In this document: one piece after another, positions 37,761 through 47,370 of the stretch
How positions within the stretch are numbered: the stretch's first letter is position 1
How the letters are laid out: the number at the start of each line of letters is the position of its first letter
Source: Pseudomonas canadensis
GTDB lineage: Bacteria; Pseudomonadota; Gammaproteobacteria; Pseudomonadales; Pseudomonadaceae
Direction of reading: 5' to 3'
DNA: 64,000 bases
Assembly: GCF_000503215.1 (NCBI RefSeq)
Contig: NZ_AYTD01000013.1
Location: forward strand, 1,168,009-1,232,008
Position numbers and translations under genes: made by a program
The notes under the pieces: model-generated
What the model was told of the DNA's origin: nothing
The model's database searches: none
The model's input: the letters and a program-made list of their open reading frames with translations, nothing else

Positions 37761-38753
37761 ATGGGCGGTTTTATCGACATGCAACAGTTGCACGATGAGT
37801 TGATCACTCACCTCATCAAAACCCTTACGCCCCTACAGATGAAGCAGCTGGAACCGCATCTGGCGCCCCTGATCCAGAATGCTGCCCAGGCAGTAGCCGA
37901 AGACCTGATCGCCTACGCCTACCGTGATCCGGCTTCACGCGGGCGCGGTGAGTTGATCCTGGAGTCCTACGCCTCGTTCAAGGCGGTGCTGTATTACCGC
38001 CTGGCGCACCTTGTATGGAATTTTCCCGACCAGACCAACGGCGTGTTTTCGCGTATTGCCCTCAAGCTGAGCAACCAGGGCAAGGTGCTTTCCGGCGCCG
38101 AGATTCACCCGGCGGCGCGCATCGGCCGACGCTTCGTGCTGGACCACGGCTACGGCACGGTGATCGGCGAAACCTGCGAAATTGGCAACGACTGCTACAT
38201 CCTCTGCGGCGTGACCCTGGGCGCCCGAGGCATCGCCAACAACCCCGACGGCAAGCGTCACCCACGCCTGGGCAACAACGTCGAGGTCGGCTCCGGTGCC
38301 CGCGTGCTGGGTTATGTGCTGATTGGCGACAACGTGTTTATCAGCCCGTCCTGCGTGATCACCCAGGACGTCCCCGCCGGCACTAAAGTGAAGGTGGTGA
38401 ACCAGATCCAGCTGCAAAAAAACGATGAATCGGACCACAGCAACTACCTCGGAGCCTTCGCCCTGGATGAGCGATTGCATGTGGTGGGCGAAATCAACGC
38501 CAGCCATAAGGTGACCGTGCTGGACGCCGATTTCCACCCCCTGCCGGGGCTGATGCTGGAGCCCACGGTCAAGGAGCGCCACCACCTGCAATTTCGTCTG
38601 CACCGTGTCGAGTCGGGCACTCCATTGCCGCGCTTGCCGCTGAACCTGAAAGTCTGCGGGCCGGAATTCGAAATCACCCTGCTCTCCCCCCCTGGCCTGA
38701 GTGCAATGGTGCGCTCCCTGCTGCAAGCCAGCCCACTGATCGTCGGAGGTTGA
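37761..38753 (+). CDS. Serine O-acetyltransferase with C-terminal extension (EpsC/SrpH type)
   Basis: A 330-residue acetyltransferase that would make O-acetylserine for the adjacent cysteine synthase. The N-terminal helical part (to about 110) is followed by the left-handed beta-helix (about 110-215) with EIHPAARIGRRFVLDHGYGT, NDCYILCGVTLG and the catalytic-histidine segment KRHPRLGN. About 110 residues after the hexapeptide domain are not part of ordinary CysE and are unassigned. The ATG at 37761 is 37 bases after the cysteine synthase stop. AlaX starts two bases after its stop, with GGAGG before it. Confidence 0.88.
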   Translation: MGGFIDMQQLHDELITHLIKTLTPLQMKQLEPHLAPLIQNAAQAVAEDLIAYAYRDPASRGRGELILESYASFKAVLYYRLAHLVWNFPDQTNGVFSRIALKLSNQGKVLSGAEIHPAARIGRRFVLDHGYGTVIGETCEIGNDCYILCGVTLGARGIANNPDGKRHPRLGNNVEVGSGARVLGYVLIGDNVFISPSCVITQDVPAGTKVKVVNQIQLQKNDESDHSNYLGAFALDERLHVVGEINASHKVTVLDADFHPLPGLMLEPTVKERHHLQFRLHRVESGTPLPRLPLNLKVCGPEFEITLLSPPGLSAMVRSLLQASPLIVGG

Positions 38754-38755
38754 AC

Positions 38756-39484
38756 ATGTCCGTGCACACCATGGAAACCCTGGCGCTGTTCGACAGCGCG
38801 CCCTACCAGAACGCATTCAGCGCCCGAGTGATTGCCATCAGCGAACACGGCATCGCCCTGGAGCACACGCTGTTCTACCCCACGGGCGGCGGCCAGCCAG
38901 GCGACACGGGCCACCTCACACTGGCCGACGGTACGCGGGTCGAAGTGACCGGCACGGTGCGCGACCCGGTGCTGCGCTCGATCATCTGGCACCAAGTGGA
39001 ACACTGCCCCGCGCAACTGACCGCCGGGGTACAGGTGGATGCCGGCCTCGATTGGGACCGGCGCTACCAGCACATGAAAATGCACACCTGCCTGCACCTG
39101 CTGTGTTCGATCATCGATGCGCCGGTCACCGGATGCAGCATCAGTGCGGACAAGGGCCGGCTGGATTTCGACCTGCCCGAAATGACCCTCGATAAAGACA
39201 GCATCACCCGCGACCTCAATGCGCTGATCGAACAGGCTCACGCGGTGAAAACCTTGTCGATGCCGGCTTCCGAATATTCGACCCTGCTACAGATCACGCG
39301 TACACAGGCAGTGGCTCCGCCGGTGATTCAGGGATCGGTACGGGTGATTGAAATCGCCGGCATTGATATCCAGCCGTGTGGGGGTACCCATGTGATCAAC
39401 ACCGAAGAAATCGGCCGGGTGTTTTGCGAGAAGATCGAGAAGAAAAGTAAGCACAACCGCCGGGTGATCCTGCGGTTTGAATAA
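38756..39484 (+). CDS. alaX: AlaX-type alanyl-tRNA editing protein
   Basis: A 242-residue free-standing relative of the AlaRS editing domain, which hydrolyses serine or glycine wrongly attached to tRNA-Ala. The N-terminal barrel has FYPTGGGQPGDTG; the zinc site is HMKMH (about 105-109) with CGGTH (about 207-211). GGAGG lies seven bases upstream. It is the last gene of the cysteine cluster. Either it guards against mischarging when serine-related pools shift, or it has been recruited for another thio- or amino-acyl ester; the first is the simpler reading. Confidence 0.9.
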   Translation: MSVHTMETLALFDSAPYQNAFSARVIAISEHGIALEHTLFYPTGGGQPGDTGHLTLADGTRVEVTGTVRDPVLRSIIWHQVEHCPAQLTAGVQVDAGLDWDRRYQHMKMHTCLHLLCSIIDAPVTGCSISADKGRLDFDLPEMTLDKDSITRDLNALIEQAHAVKTLSMPASEYSTLLQITRTQAVAPPVIQGSVRVIEIAGIDIQPCGGTHVINTEEIGRVFCEKIEKKSKHNRRVILRFE

Positions 39485-39522
39485 CGCCTGGCCCGGACAC
39501 GATGGCACTGGTAGTGAAAAAA

Positions 39523-39550
39523 TGTAGGAGCGGGCTTGCTCGCTCCCACA
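39523..39550. repeat. Compact REP hairpin
   Basis: TGTAGGAGCGGGCTTGCTCGC ends in CTCCCACA. It lies between convergent alaX and prpD. Confidence 0.75.
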
Positions 39551-39586
39551 TTGATCGGGTTCCGACAGAGGAATACGTGATGCCAA

Positions 39587-41071
39587 TTAGATCACGAACA
39601 GGTCCACAAACCGATTGACCGGTGTGGCTTCAAGCCGTGCCTGATCCTTGCACAGCGCAAAAATCTCGGCACTGCGCTGCGCGGTAAACCGTGTGGCCAG
39701 ATTGGCCTTGAACTTGTCTTCCAGCAACGGAATGCCGTCCACCCGACGCCGGCGATGGCCAATCGGGTACTCCACCGCCACCTGCTCGGTGCTGCTGCCA
39801 TCCTTGAAGAACACCTGCACGGCATTGGCGATGGAGCGCTTGTCGGCCTCCAGGTATTCGCGGCTGTAACGTGGGTCTTCGACGATGACCATTTTGTCGC
39901 GCAACTGATCGATGATCGGGTGGGCAGCGTGGAATTCATCCTCGTACTGCTCGGCCACCAGGTTGCCGAATGCCAACGGCACGGCGGTCATGTATTGCAG
40001 GCAGTGATCGCGGTCAGCGGCGTTGGCCAGTTGGCCGACTTTGGAAATGATACGAATCGCCGATTCATGGGTGGTGATCACGATGCGCTCGATTTCCTGT
40101 AGGCGGTCTTTCACCAACGGATGTAGCGTCACCGCAGCCTCGCAGGCGGTTTGCGCGTGGAATTCGGCGGGGAAGCTGATCTTGAACAGCACGTTTTCCA
40201 TCACATAGGTGCCGTAGGGTTGGGCCAGGCTGAACGCGCGTTTGTCCTCCGGCTTGAGCGCCAGGTCCTTGTTGGTGTGGCTGAACAGCACGTCATAGAA
40301 ACCCCACTGCGGCGCGCTCAAGACACCCGGAATACCCATCTCGCCACGCATGGCGATATCCGCCAGGCGCACGCCCCGACTGGAGGCATCGCCCGCTGCC
40401 CAGGATTTGCGCGAGCCGGCATTCGGTGCATGCCGGTACGTACGCAATGCCTGCCCATCGACAAACGCATGGGACAGCGCCGCCAGCAACTGCTCACGGT
40501 TGGCGCCCATCAGCTTGGCGGTGACCGCCGTGGAGGCGACTTTCACCAACAGCACATGGTCAAGGCCCACGCGGTTGAAGGAGTTTTCGAGGGCAATCAC
40601 GCCTTGGATTTCGTGGGCCATGATCATCGCTTCCAGCACTGCGCGCACGGTTAGCGGCGCATCGCCATTGGCCACGCGTTTCTGCGACAGGTGATCGGCC
40701 ACGGCGAGGATGCCGCCGAGGTTGTCCGAGGGGTGGCCCCATTCGGCGGCGAGCCAGGTGTCGTTGTAATCGAGCCAGCGCACGATGCAGCCGATGTCCC
40801 ACGCGGCCTTGACAGGGTCCAACCGAAACGACGTGCCCGGCACCCGCGCGCCAAACGGCACCACCGTGCCCTCGACAATCGGCCCCAGGTGCTTGGTGCA
40901 CTCGGGGAAACGCAGGGCCAGCAGGCCGCAGCCCAAGGTGTCCATAAGGCAGTTGCGGGCGGTGTCCAGTGCATCCCGGGAGTCGATCCGGTAGTTCAGG
41001 ACATAGTCAGCAATATCCTGCAGGACCTGATCGTAGTCCGGGCGGTTGTTCAGGTCGACGTTGGCGCTCAT
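39587..41071 (-). CDS. prpD: 2-Methylcitrate dehydratase PrpD
   Basis: Dehydrates 2-methylcitrate in propionate breakdown. The 494-residue protein is a MmgE/PrpD family member with [21 protein letters not shown] near the start and [34 protein letters not shown] in its usual position, here named only by parts. With acnD and prpF present, AcnD is probably the main dehydratase and PrpD supplementary. It is the last gene of the prp operon, after a REPIN. Confidence 0.95.
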   Translation of the reverse strand: MSANVDLNNRPDYDQVLQDIADYVLNYRIDSRDALDTARNCLMDTLGCGLLALRFPECTKHLGPIVEGTVVPFGARVPGTSFRLDPVKAAWDIGCIVRWLDYNDTWLAAEWGHPSDNLGGILAVADHLSQKRVANGDAPLTVRAVLEAMIMAHEIQGVIALENSFNRVGLDHVLLVKVASTAVTAKLMGANREQLLAALSHAFVDGQALRTYRHAPNAGSRKSWAAGDASSRGVRLADIAMRGEMGIPGVLSAPQWGFYDVLFSHTNKDLALKPEDKRAFSLAQPYGTYVMENVLFKISFPAEFHAQTACEAAVTLHPLVKDRLQEIERIVITTHESAIRIISKVGQLANAADRDHCLQYMTAVPLAFGNLVAEQYEDEFHAAHPIIDQLRDKMVIVEDPRYSREYLEADKRSIANAVQVFFKDGSSTEQVAVEYPIGHRRRRVDGIPLLEDKFKANLATRFTAQRSAEIFALCKDQARLEATPVNRFVDLFVI

Positions 41072-41164
41072 GGCAGTACTCCAAGAAGAGGGTTGGGATC
41101 AGTCCTCGGGCTCACGGTTGTCAAAAAGCAGATCTTGGATGCCTGCCTTGGAATAGATATCTCC

Positions 41165-41252
41165 TGTGGGAGCGGGCTTGCTCGCGAAGGCGGTGTGTCA
41201 GGCACTGAAATGTCACTGTTCCACCGCATTCGCGAGCAAGCCCGCTCCCACA
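41165..41252. repeat. REPIN between prpF and prpD
   Basis: TGTGGGAGCGGGCTTGCTCG and its complement at the right end enclose about 40 bases. It sits inside the operon and could stabilise the upstream mRNA. Confidence 0.85.
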
Positions 41253-41270
41253 TGGGTCCAGTATTGAACC

Positions 41271-42461
41271 TTAGAAGGCGTCGCCGGGGACGCGCACGAA
41301 GCCTTCCATCAGCACGCGCGCGCTGCGGCTCATGATGGCTTTCTTCACCACCCATTCGCCGTCTACCTGGGTGGCTTCTGCGCCCACGCGCAAGGTGCCG
41401 GACGGGTGCCCGAAGCGCACCGCATTGCGTTCAATACCACCCGCCGCCAGGTTGACCAAAGTCCCGGAAATTGCCGCCGCCGTGCCAATCGCCACCGCAG
41501 CGGTGCCCATCATCGCGTGGTGCAACTTGCCCATGGACAGCGCACGCACCAGCAGGTCCACATCACTGGCCTTGATCGCCTTGCCACTCGACGCCACGTA
41601 GTCCAAAGGCTTGGCCACAAACGCCACCTTCGGCGTGTGCTGGCGCTGGGCGGCTTCGTCCAGGTGCTTGATCAGGCCCATGCGCAAGGCGCCATAAGCT
41701 CGCACCGTCTCGAACATCGCCAGGGCTTTCGGGTCGCTATTGATCGCGCCTTGCAACTCGGTGCCGGTATAGCCGAGGTCTTCGGCGTTGATGAAGATCG
41801 TCGGAATGCCGGCGTTGATCAGCGTGGCCTTGAAAGTGCCGACGCCGGGCACTTCCAGGTCGTCGACCAGGTTGCCGGTGGGGAACATCGAACCACCGCC
41901 ACCCTCTTCTTCCGCCGCCGGGTCCATGAACTCCAACTGCACTTCGGCGGCTGGGAAGGTCACGCCGTCCAGTTCGAAATCACCGGTTTCCTGCACCGCA
42001 CCGTCGGTGATCGGCACATGAGCGATGATGGTTTTGCCGATATTGGCCTGCCACACCCGCACCACGGCCACGCCGTTGTGCGGGACGCGGGTCGGGTCGA
42101 CCAGGCCGGCGCTGATGGCAAAGGAGCCGACAGCGGCCGACAGGTTGCCGCAGTTGCCGCTCCAGTCCACGAACGGTTTGTCGATGGAGACCTGGCCGAA
42201 CAAGTAGTCCACGTCATGCTCGGCGCGGGTACTTTTGGCCAGGATCACCGTCTTGCTGGTGCTGGAGGTGGCGCCACCCATGCCATCGATTTGTTTGTCG
42301 TAGGGATCGGGACTACCGATCACCCGCAACAGCAAGGCATCGCGCGCGGCACCTGGCACCTGCGCCGATTCGGGCAGGTCCTTGAGGCTGAAAAACACGC
42401 CTTTGCTGGTGCCGCCACGCATGTAGGTGGCGGGAATCTTGATTTGCGCTACGTGTGCCAT
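41271..42461 (-). CDS. prpF: 2-Methylaconitate cis-trans isomerase PrpF
   Basis: Isomerises the 2-methylaconitate formed by AcnD so that the correct 2-methylisocitrate is made. The 396-residue protein begins with the family signature YMRGGTSKGVFF and has GGATSSTSKTVIL and NCGNLSAAVGSFAI, the last holding the conserved cysteine. It is 9 bases downstream of acnD, its constant partner. Confidence 0.95.
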   Translation of the reverse strand: MAHVAQIKIPATYMRGGTSKGVFFSLKDLPESAQVPGAARDALLLRVIGSPDPYDKQIDGMGGATSSTSKTVILAKSTRAEHDVDYLFGQVSIDKPFVDWSGNCGNLSAAVGSFAISAGLVDPTRVPHNGVAVVRVWQANIGKTIIAHVPITDGAVQETGDFELDGVTFPAAEVQLEFMDPAAEEEGGGGSMFPTGNLVDDLEVPGVGTFKATLINAGIPTIFINAEDLGYTGTELQGAINSDPKALAMFETVRAYGALRMGLIKHLDEAAQRQHTPKVAFVAKPLDYVASSGKAIKASDVDLLVRALSMGKLHHAMMGTAAVAIGTAAAISGTLVNLAAGGIERNAVRFGHPSGTLRVGAEATQVDGEWVVKKAIMSRSARVLMEGFVRVPGDAF

Positions 42462-42470
42462 GGTGTCCTC

Positions 42471-45065
42471 TCAGGCCGTCGCCGCCGATTCCAGGAAGTC
42501 CTGGGCGAAACGTTGCAACACGCCGCCCGCCTCGTAGATCGACACTTCTTCGGCGGTGTCCAGGCGGCAGGTCACCGGCACTTCGACACGTTCGCCATTC
42601 TTGCGGTTGATCACCAGCGTCAACTGCGCACGCGGGGTGCGTGCGCCGACCACGTCATAGGTTTCGCTGCCATCGATCTTCAGGGTGTTGCGGTCGGTGC
42701 CCGGCAGGAACTCCAGCGGCAACACGCCCATGCCCACCAGGTTGGTACGGTGGATGCGCTCGAAACCTTCAGCGGCAATCGCTTCAACACCGGCCAGGCG
42801 CACGCCCTTGGCCGCCCAGTCGCGGGACGAGCCCTGGCCGTAGTCGGCACCGGCAATAATGATCAGCGGCTGCTTGCGCTCCATGTAGGTCTCGATGGCT
42901 TCCCACATCCGCGTGACCTGGCCTTCAGGCTCGATGCGCGCCAGGGAACCCTGCTTGACCTTGCCGTTTTCCACCACCATTTCGTTGAACAGTTTCGGGT
43001 TGGCGAAGGTGGCGCGCTGCGCAGTCAAGTGGTCGCCACGGTGAGTCGCGTAGGAGTTGAAGTCGACCTCCGGCAAGCCCATTTTCGCCAGGTATTCGCC
43101 GGCGGCGCTGTCGAGCATGATTGCGTTGGACGGCGACAGGTGGTCGGTGGTGATGTTGTCGGGCAGCACCGCCAGCGGGCGCATGCCCTTGAGCGGACGA
43201 GCACCGGCCAGCGCGCCTTCCCAGTAAGGCGGGCGGCGGATGTAAGTGCTTTGTGGGCGCCAGTCGTACAGCGGCGCGACTTTCGGGCCAGTGTCTTCGT
43301 GGATGGCGAACATCGGGATATACACCGCGCGGAACTGCTCTGGCTTGACCGAGGCCTTGACCACCGCGTCGATCTCTTCGTCGCTCGGCCAGATGTCCTG
43401 CAGGCGGATTTCCTTGCCGTGGGCGTCCAGGCCAAGCACGTCTTTCTCGATGTCGAAACGGATGGTGCCGGCAATCGCGTAGGCCACTACCAGCGGCGGC
43501 GACGCCAGGAAAGCCTGCTTGGCATACGGGTGGATACGCCCGTCGAAGTTGCGGTTGCCCGAAAGCACGGCGGTGGCGTACAGGTCGCGGTCGATGATTT
43601 CCTGCTGGATCACTGGGTCGAGCGCGCCGGACATGCCGTTGCAGGTGGTGCAGGCAAACGCCACCACGCCAAACCCGAGTTTTTCCAGCTCGTGGCCCAG
43701 ACCCGCTTCCTCCAGGTACATGGCCACGGTTTTCGAGCCGGGCGCCAGGGACGATTTGACCCATGGTTTGCGCGTCAGCCCCAGCTTGTTGGCATTGCGC
43801 GCCAAGAGGCCTGCAGCAATCACGTTGCGCGGGTTGCTGGTGTTGGTGCAACTGGTGATGGCCGCGATAATCACCGCGCCGTCGGGCATTTGCCCCGGCA
43901 CTTGGTCCCACTGGCCGGAAATGCCCTTGGACGCCAGGTCGCTGGTGGCAACACGGGCATGCGGGTTGCTCGGGCCAGCCATGTTACGCACGACGCTGGA
44001 CAGATCGAACGTAAGGCCGCGCTCGTATTGCGCGCCTTTCAGGTCATCCGCCCACAGGCCGGTGTGGCGGGCGTATTGCTCAACCAGGGTGACTTGTTCG
44101 TCTTCACGGCCAGTGAGCTTGAGGTAGGCGATGGTCTGCTGGTCGATATAGAACATCGCCGCGGTGGCGCCGTATTCCGGGGCCATGTTGGAGATGGTCG
44201 CGCGGTCGCCCAGGGTCAGTGCCGAAGCGCCTTCACCGAAGAACTCCAGCCAGGCGCCGACCACTTTCTGCTTACGCAGGAACTCGGTCAGCGCCAGCAC
44301 CATGTCGGTGGCGGTGATGCCCGGCAGCAGCTTGCCGGTGAGTTCCACGCCGACGCTTTCCGGCAGGCGCATCCATGAAGCGCGGCCGAGCATCACACTT
44401 TCCGCTTCCAGGCCGCCGACGCCAATGGCGATCACGCCCAGCGCGTCAACGTGAGGGGTGTGACTGTCGGTGCCGACGCAGGTGTCCGGGAATGCCACAC
44501 CGTCACGCACCTGGATCACCGGAGACATTTTCTCCAGGTTGATCTGGTGCATGATGCCGTTGCCGGGCGGGATCACGTCGACGTTCTTGAAAGCCTTTTT
44601 GGTCCACTCGATAAAGTGGAAACGGTCTTCATTGCGACGGTCTTCGATGGCCCGGTTTTTCTCGAACGCGTCCGGGTCGAAACCACCGGCTTCGACGGCC
44701 AGGGAGTGGTCGACGATCAGTTGGGTCGGCACCACCGGGTTGACCTGGGCCGGGTCGCCGCCTTGCTGGGCGATGGCATCGCGCAGGCCGGCAAGGTCAA
44801 CCAGCGCGGTCTGGCCGAGAATGTCATGGCACACCACACGCGCCGGGAACCACGGAAAGTCGAGGTCGCGCTTGCGTTCGATCAGTTGGCTGAGGGAAGC
44901 GTTGAGGGTGGCCGGATCGCAGCGACGCACCAGGTTTTCCGCGAGTACGCGGGAGGTGTAAGGCAAGGTAGCGTAGGCGCCGGGGGTGATTGCCTCGACC
45001 GCCGCACGGGCGTCGAAGTAGTCCAGGCGGCTGCCGGGGAGCGGTTTGCGGAATTCAGTGTTCAT
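42471..45065 (-). CDS. acnD: Fe/S-dependent 2-methylisocitrate dehydratase AcnD
   Basis: Aconitase-family [4Fe-4S] enzyme of the methylcitrate cycle. The 864-residue length is right for AcnD. Cluster cysteines are visible in AAITSCTNTSNP and ACTTCNGMSGAL, and substrate or cofactor regions in CVGTDSHTPHVDALG and DYGQGSSRDWAAKG. It is followed closely by prpF and preceded by a REPIN and prpC. Confidence 0.96.
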   Translation of the reverse strand: MNTEFRKPLPGSRLDYFDARAAVEAITPGAYATLPYTSRVLAENLVRRCDPATLNASLSQLIERKRDLDFPWFPARVVCHDILGQTALVDLAGLRDAIAQQGGDPAQVNPVVPTQLIVDHSLAVEAGGFDPDAFEKNRAIEDRRNEDRFHFIEWTKKAFKNVDVIPPGNGIMHQINLEKMSPVIQVRDGVAFPDTCVGTDSHTPHVDALGVIAIGVGGLEAESVMLGRASWMRLPESVGVELTGKLLPGITATDMVLALTEFLRKQKVVGAWLEFFGEGASALTLGDRATISNMAPEYGATAAMFYIDQQTIAYLKLTGREDEQVTLVEQYARHTGLWADDLKGAQYERGLTFDLSSVVRNMAGPSNPHARVATSDLASKGISGQWDQVPGQMPDGAVIIAAITSCTNTSNPRNVIAAGLLARNANKLGLTRKPWVKSSLAPGSKTVAMYLEEAGLGHELEKLGFGVVAFACTTCNGMSGALDPVIQQEIIDRDLYATAVLSGNRNFDGRIHPYAKQAFLASPPLVVAYAIAGTIRFDIEKDVLGLDAHGKEIRLQDIWPSDEEIDAVVKASVKPEQFRAVYIPMFAIHEDTGPKVAPLYDWRPQSTYIRRPPYWEGALAGARPLKGMRPLAVLPDNITTDHLSPSNAIMLDSAAGEYLAKMGLPEVDFNSYATHRGDHLTAQRATFANPKLFNEMVVENGKVKQGSLARIEPEGQVTRMWEAIETYMERKQPLIIIAGADYGQGSSRDWAAKGVRLAGVEAIAAEGFERIHRTNLVGMGVLPLEFLPGTDRNTLKIDGSETYDVVGARTPRAQLTLVINRKNGERVEVPVTCRLDTAEEVSIYEAGGVLQRFAQDFLESAATA

Positions 45066-45110
45066 CGGTCAGGACTCGGTCACGGTAGGTTTCAGGGTTG
45101 CCCCTTCCCC

Positions 45111-45177
45111 TGTAGGAGCCGGCTTGCCGGCGATGAGGCCCTTGAGACCGCCATCGCCGGCAAGCCGGCTCCTACAG
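45111..45177. repeat. REPIN between prpC and acnD
   Basis: TGTAGGAGCCGGCTTGCCGG mirrored by its complement, about 20 bases between arms. Confidence 0.87.
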
Positions 45178-45195
45178 GGATCGAGGTGTTCCCAT

Positions 45196-46323
45196 TCAGC
45201 GACGTTCGATTGGCACGAACTTGCGCTGCTCTACGCCGGTGTACTCGGCGCTTGGACGGATGATGCGGTTGTTGGCGCGCTGCTCGAACACATGGGCGGC
45301 CCAGCCAGTCAGGCGCGAGCACACGAAAATCGGCGTGAACAGCTTGGTCGGGATGCCCATGAAGTGGTACGCCGAGGCATGGTAGAAGTCGGCGTTGGGG
45401 AACAGCTTCTTCTGCTCCCACATGGTCTTGTCGATGGCTTCGGAGACCGGGAACAGCACCTTGTCACCTACTTCGTCAGCGAGTTTTTTCGACCAGCCCT
45501 TGATCACTTCATTACGCGGGTCGCTATCTTTGTAGATCGCGTGGCCGAAGCCCATGATCTTGTCCTTGCGCGCCAGCATACCGAGGGTGCCTTCGACCGC
45601 TTCTTCAGCGGACGAGAAACGCTCGATCATCTCCATCGCCGCTTCGTTGGCGCCGCCATGCAGCGGGCCACGCAGGGAGCCGATGGCGGCGGTGACGCAG
45701 GAATACAGGTCGGACAGGGTTGACGCACACACCCGCGCAGTGAAGGTCGAAGCGTTGAATTCGTGTTCCGCGTAGAGGATCAACGAAACGTTCATGACCT
45801 TGACGTGCAACTCGCTCGGCTTCTTGCCGTGCAGCAGGTGCAGGAAGTGGCCGCCAATGGAGGGTTCATCGGTCACGCAATCGATGCGTTTGCCGTCATG
45901 GCTGAAGCGATACCAGTAGCACATGATCGCCGGGAAGGCGGCCAGCAGGCGGTCAGTGACGTCGTGCTGCGCGCCAAAATCTTTCTCGGGCTCGATATTG
46001 CCCAGGAACGAGCAACCGGTGCGCATCACGTCCATCGGGTGAGCGTCGGCGGGGATGCGTTCCAGCACTTCTTTCAGCGCTTGCGGCAGGTCGCGCAGCT
46101 TGCTCAGCTTGGCGCTGTAGACGGCCAGTTCGGCCTTGGTCGGCAGTTCGCCGTACAGCAGCAGGTAAGCGACTTCTTCAAACTGCGCATCGGCGGCCAG
46201 TTCGCGCACGTCGTAGCCGCGATAAGTCAGGCCGGCGCCGGCCTGGCCCACGGTGGACAGTGCAGTCTGCCCGGCCACCTGGCCACGCAGGCCGGCGCCA
46301 CTCAATACTTTTGCTTCAGCCAT
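45196..46323 (-). CDS. prpC: 2-Methylcitrate synthase
   Basis: Condenses propionyl-CoA with oxaloacetate. The 375-residue citrate-synthase-family enzyme has the catalytic histidines in GPLHGGANEAAMEMI and MGFGHAIYKDSDPRN, and the C-terminal arginine region FVCSRLTGWAAHVFEQ. The short length and operon context separate it from the TCA-cycle citrate synthase. Confidence 0.96.
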   Translation of the reverse strand: MAEAKVLSGAGLRGQVAGQTALSTVGQAGAGLTYRGYDVRELAADAQFEEVAYLLLYGELPTKAELAVYSAKLSKLRDLPQALKEVLERIPADAHPMDVMRTGCSFLGNIEPEKDFGAQHDVTDRLLAAFPAIMCYWYRFSHDGKRIDCVTDEPSIGGHFLHLLHGKKPSELHVKVMNVSLILYAEHEFNASTFTARVCASTLSDLYSCVTAAIGSLRGPLHGGANEAAMEMIERFSSAEEAVEGTLGMLARKDKIMGFGHAIYKDSDPRNEVIKGWSKKLADEVGDKVLFPVSEAIDKTMWEQKKLFPNADFYHASAYHFMGIPTKLFTPIFVCSRLTGWAAHVFEQRANNRIIRPSAEYTGVEQRKFVPIERR

Positions 46324-46374
46324 TTTTCTTCTCCAATCTTGTATTTATAAGGAGGCCTTGGTTAATCGCGGCCC

Positions 46375-46458
46375 TGTAGGAGCCGGCTTGCCGGCGATAG
46401 GCCCTTGAGGCTTGCGCCAGGTTCGAAGGCGCAATCGCCGGCAAGCCGGCTCCTACAG
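46375..46458. repeat. REPIN between prpB and prpC
   Basis: TGTAGGAGCCGGCTTGCCGG at the left, complement at the right, same family as at 45111. Confidence 0.87.
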
Positions 46459-46473
46459 TTGTTCGTCAGGCAT

Positions 46474-47370
46474 TTATTTCTTGGCGGCAAACAGCGCGTC
46501 GAGCTTCTGCTCGAAGGTGTGGTAGTCGATGCGATCGTAAAGCTCCATGCGGGTCTGCATGGTGTCGATCACGTTCTGTTGGGTGCCATCGCGACGGATC
46601 GCGGTATAGACATTCTCGGCGGCCTTGTTCATGGCGCGGAAGGCCGAGAGCGGGTACAGCACGATGGAAACATCGGCAGATTTCAACTGTTCGGTGGTGT
46701 ACAGCGGCGTGGCGCCGAACTCGGTGATGTTGGCCAGGATCGGGGCCTTCACCTTTGACGCAAAGAGCTTGTACATCTCAAGTTCAGTGATGGCTTCCGG
46801 GAACACCATGTCGGCGCCGGCTTCGATGCAAGCGGCGGCGCGCTCCAGCGCAGACTCCAACCCCTCCACCGCCAGGGCATCGGTGCGGGCCATGATCACG
46901 AAGCTGTCATCGGTGCGCGCATCCACGGCAGCTTTGATGCGGTCGACCATTTCCTGCTGGGACACGATTTCCTTGTTCGGGCGGTGTCCGCAGCGCTTGG
47001 CGCCGACCTGGTCTTCTATATGGATCGCGGCCGCGCCGAACTTGATCATCGACTTGACCGTGCGCGCCACGTTGAACGCCGAGGAGCCGAAACCGGTGTC
47101 CACGTCCACCAGCAGCGGCAGGTCGCAGACGTCGGTGATGCGGCGCACGTCAGTCAGCACGTCATCCAGGCCAGTAATCCCCAGATCCGGCACGCCAAGA
47201 GAACCGGCAGCCACACCGCCACCCGACAGGTAGATCGCCTTGAAACCGGCGCGCTTGGCCAGCAGCGCGTGGTTGGCATTGATCGCACCGACCACCTGCA
47301 AAGGATGCTCGCTGGCGACCGCGTCACGGAAACGCTGGCCTGGAGTCGTCTTATTATTGGAACTCATCAT
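46474..47370 (-). CDS. prpB: 2-Methylisocitrate lyase
   Basis: Splits 2-methylisocitrate into pyruvate and succinate, ending the cycle. The 298-residue isocitrate-lyase-superfamily enzyme has [26 protein letters not shown], the catalytic-cysteine loop [14 protein letters not shown] and ARTDA. The ATG at 47370 overlaps the TGA of the regulator gene (ATGATGA), so translation is coupled; 47367 is an alternative. Confidence 0.96.
   Translation of the reverse strand: MMSSNNKTTPGQRFRDAVASEHPLQVVGAINANHALLAKRAGFKAIYLSGGGVAAGSLGVPDLGITGLDDVLTDVRRITDVCDLPLLVDVDTGFGSSAFNVARTVKSMIKFGAAAIHIEDQVGAKRCGHRPNKEIVSQQEMVDRIKAAVDARTDDSFVIMARTDALAVEGLESALERAAACIEAGADMVFPEAITELEMYKLFASKVKAPILANITEFGATPLYTTEQLKSADVSIVLYPLSAFRAMNKAAENVYTAIRRDGTQQNVIDTMQTRMELYDRIDYHTFEQKLDALFAAKK

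Noticed and set aside
41406..44378. 990-codon open frame opposite prpF and acnD
   Set aside because: It spans two well-supported genes on the other strand and its product is a low-complexity shadow rich in H, Q, V and G.
45111..46458. Possible CRISPR or tandem array because similar repeats recur in the prp region
   Set aside because: Repeats are paired inverted REP elements at unrelated spacings, not direct repeats with unique spacers.
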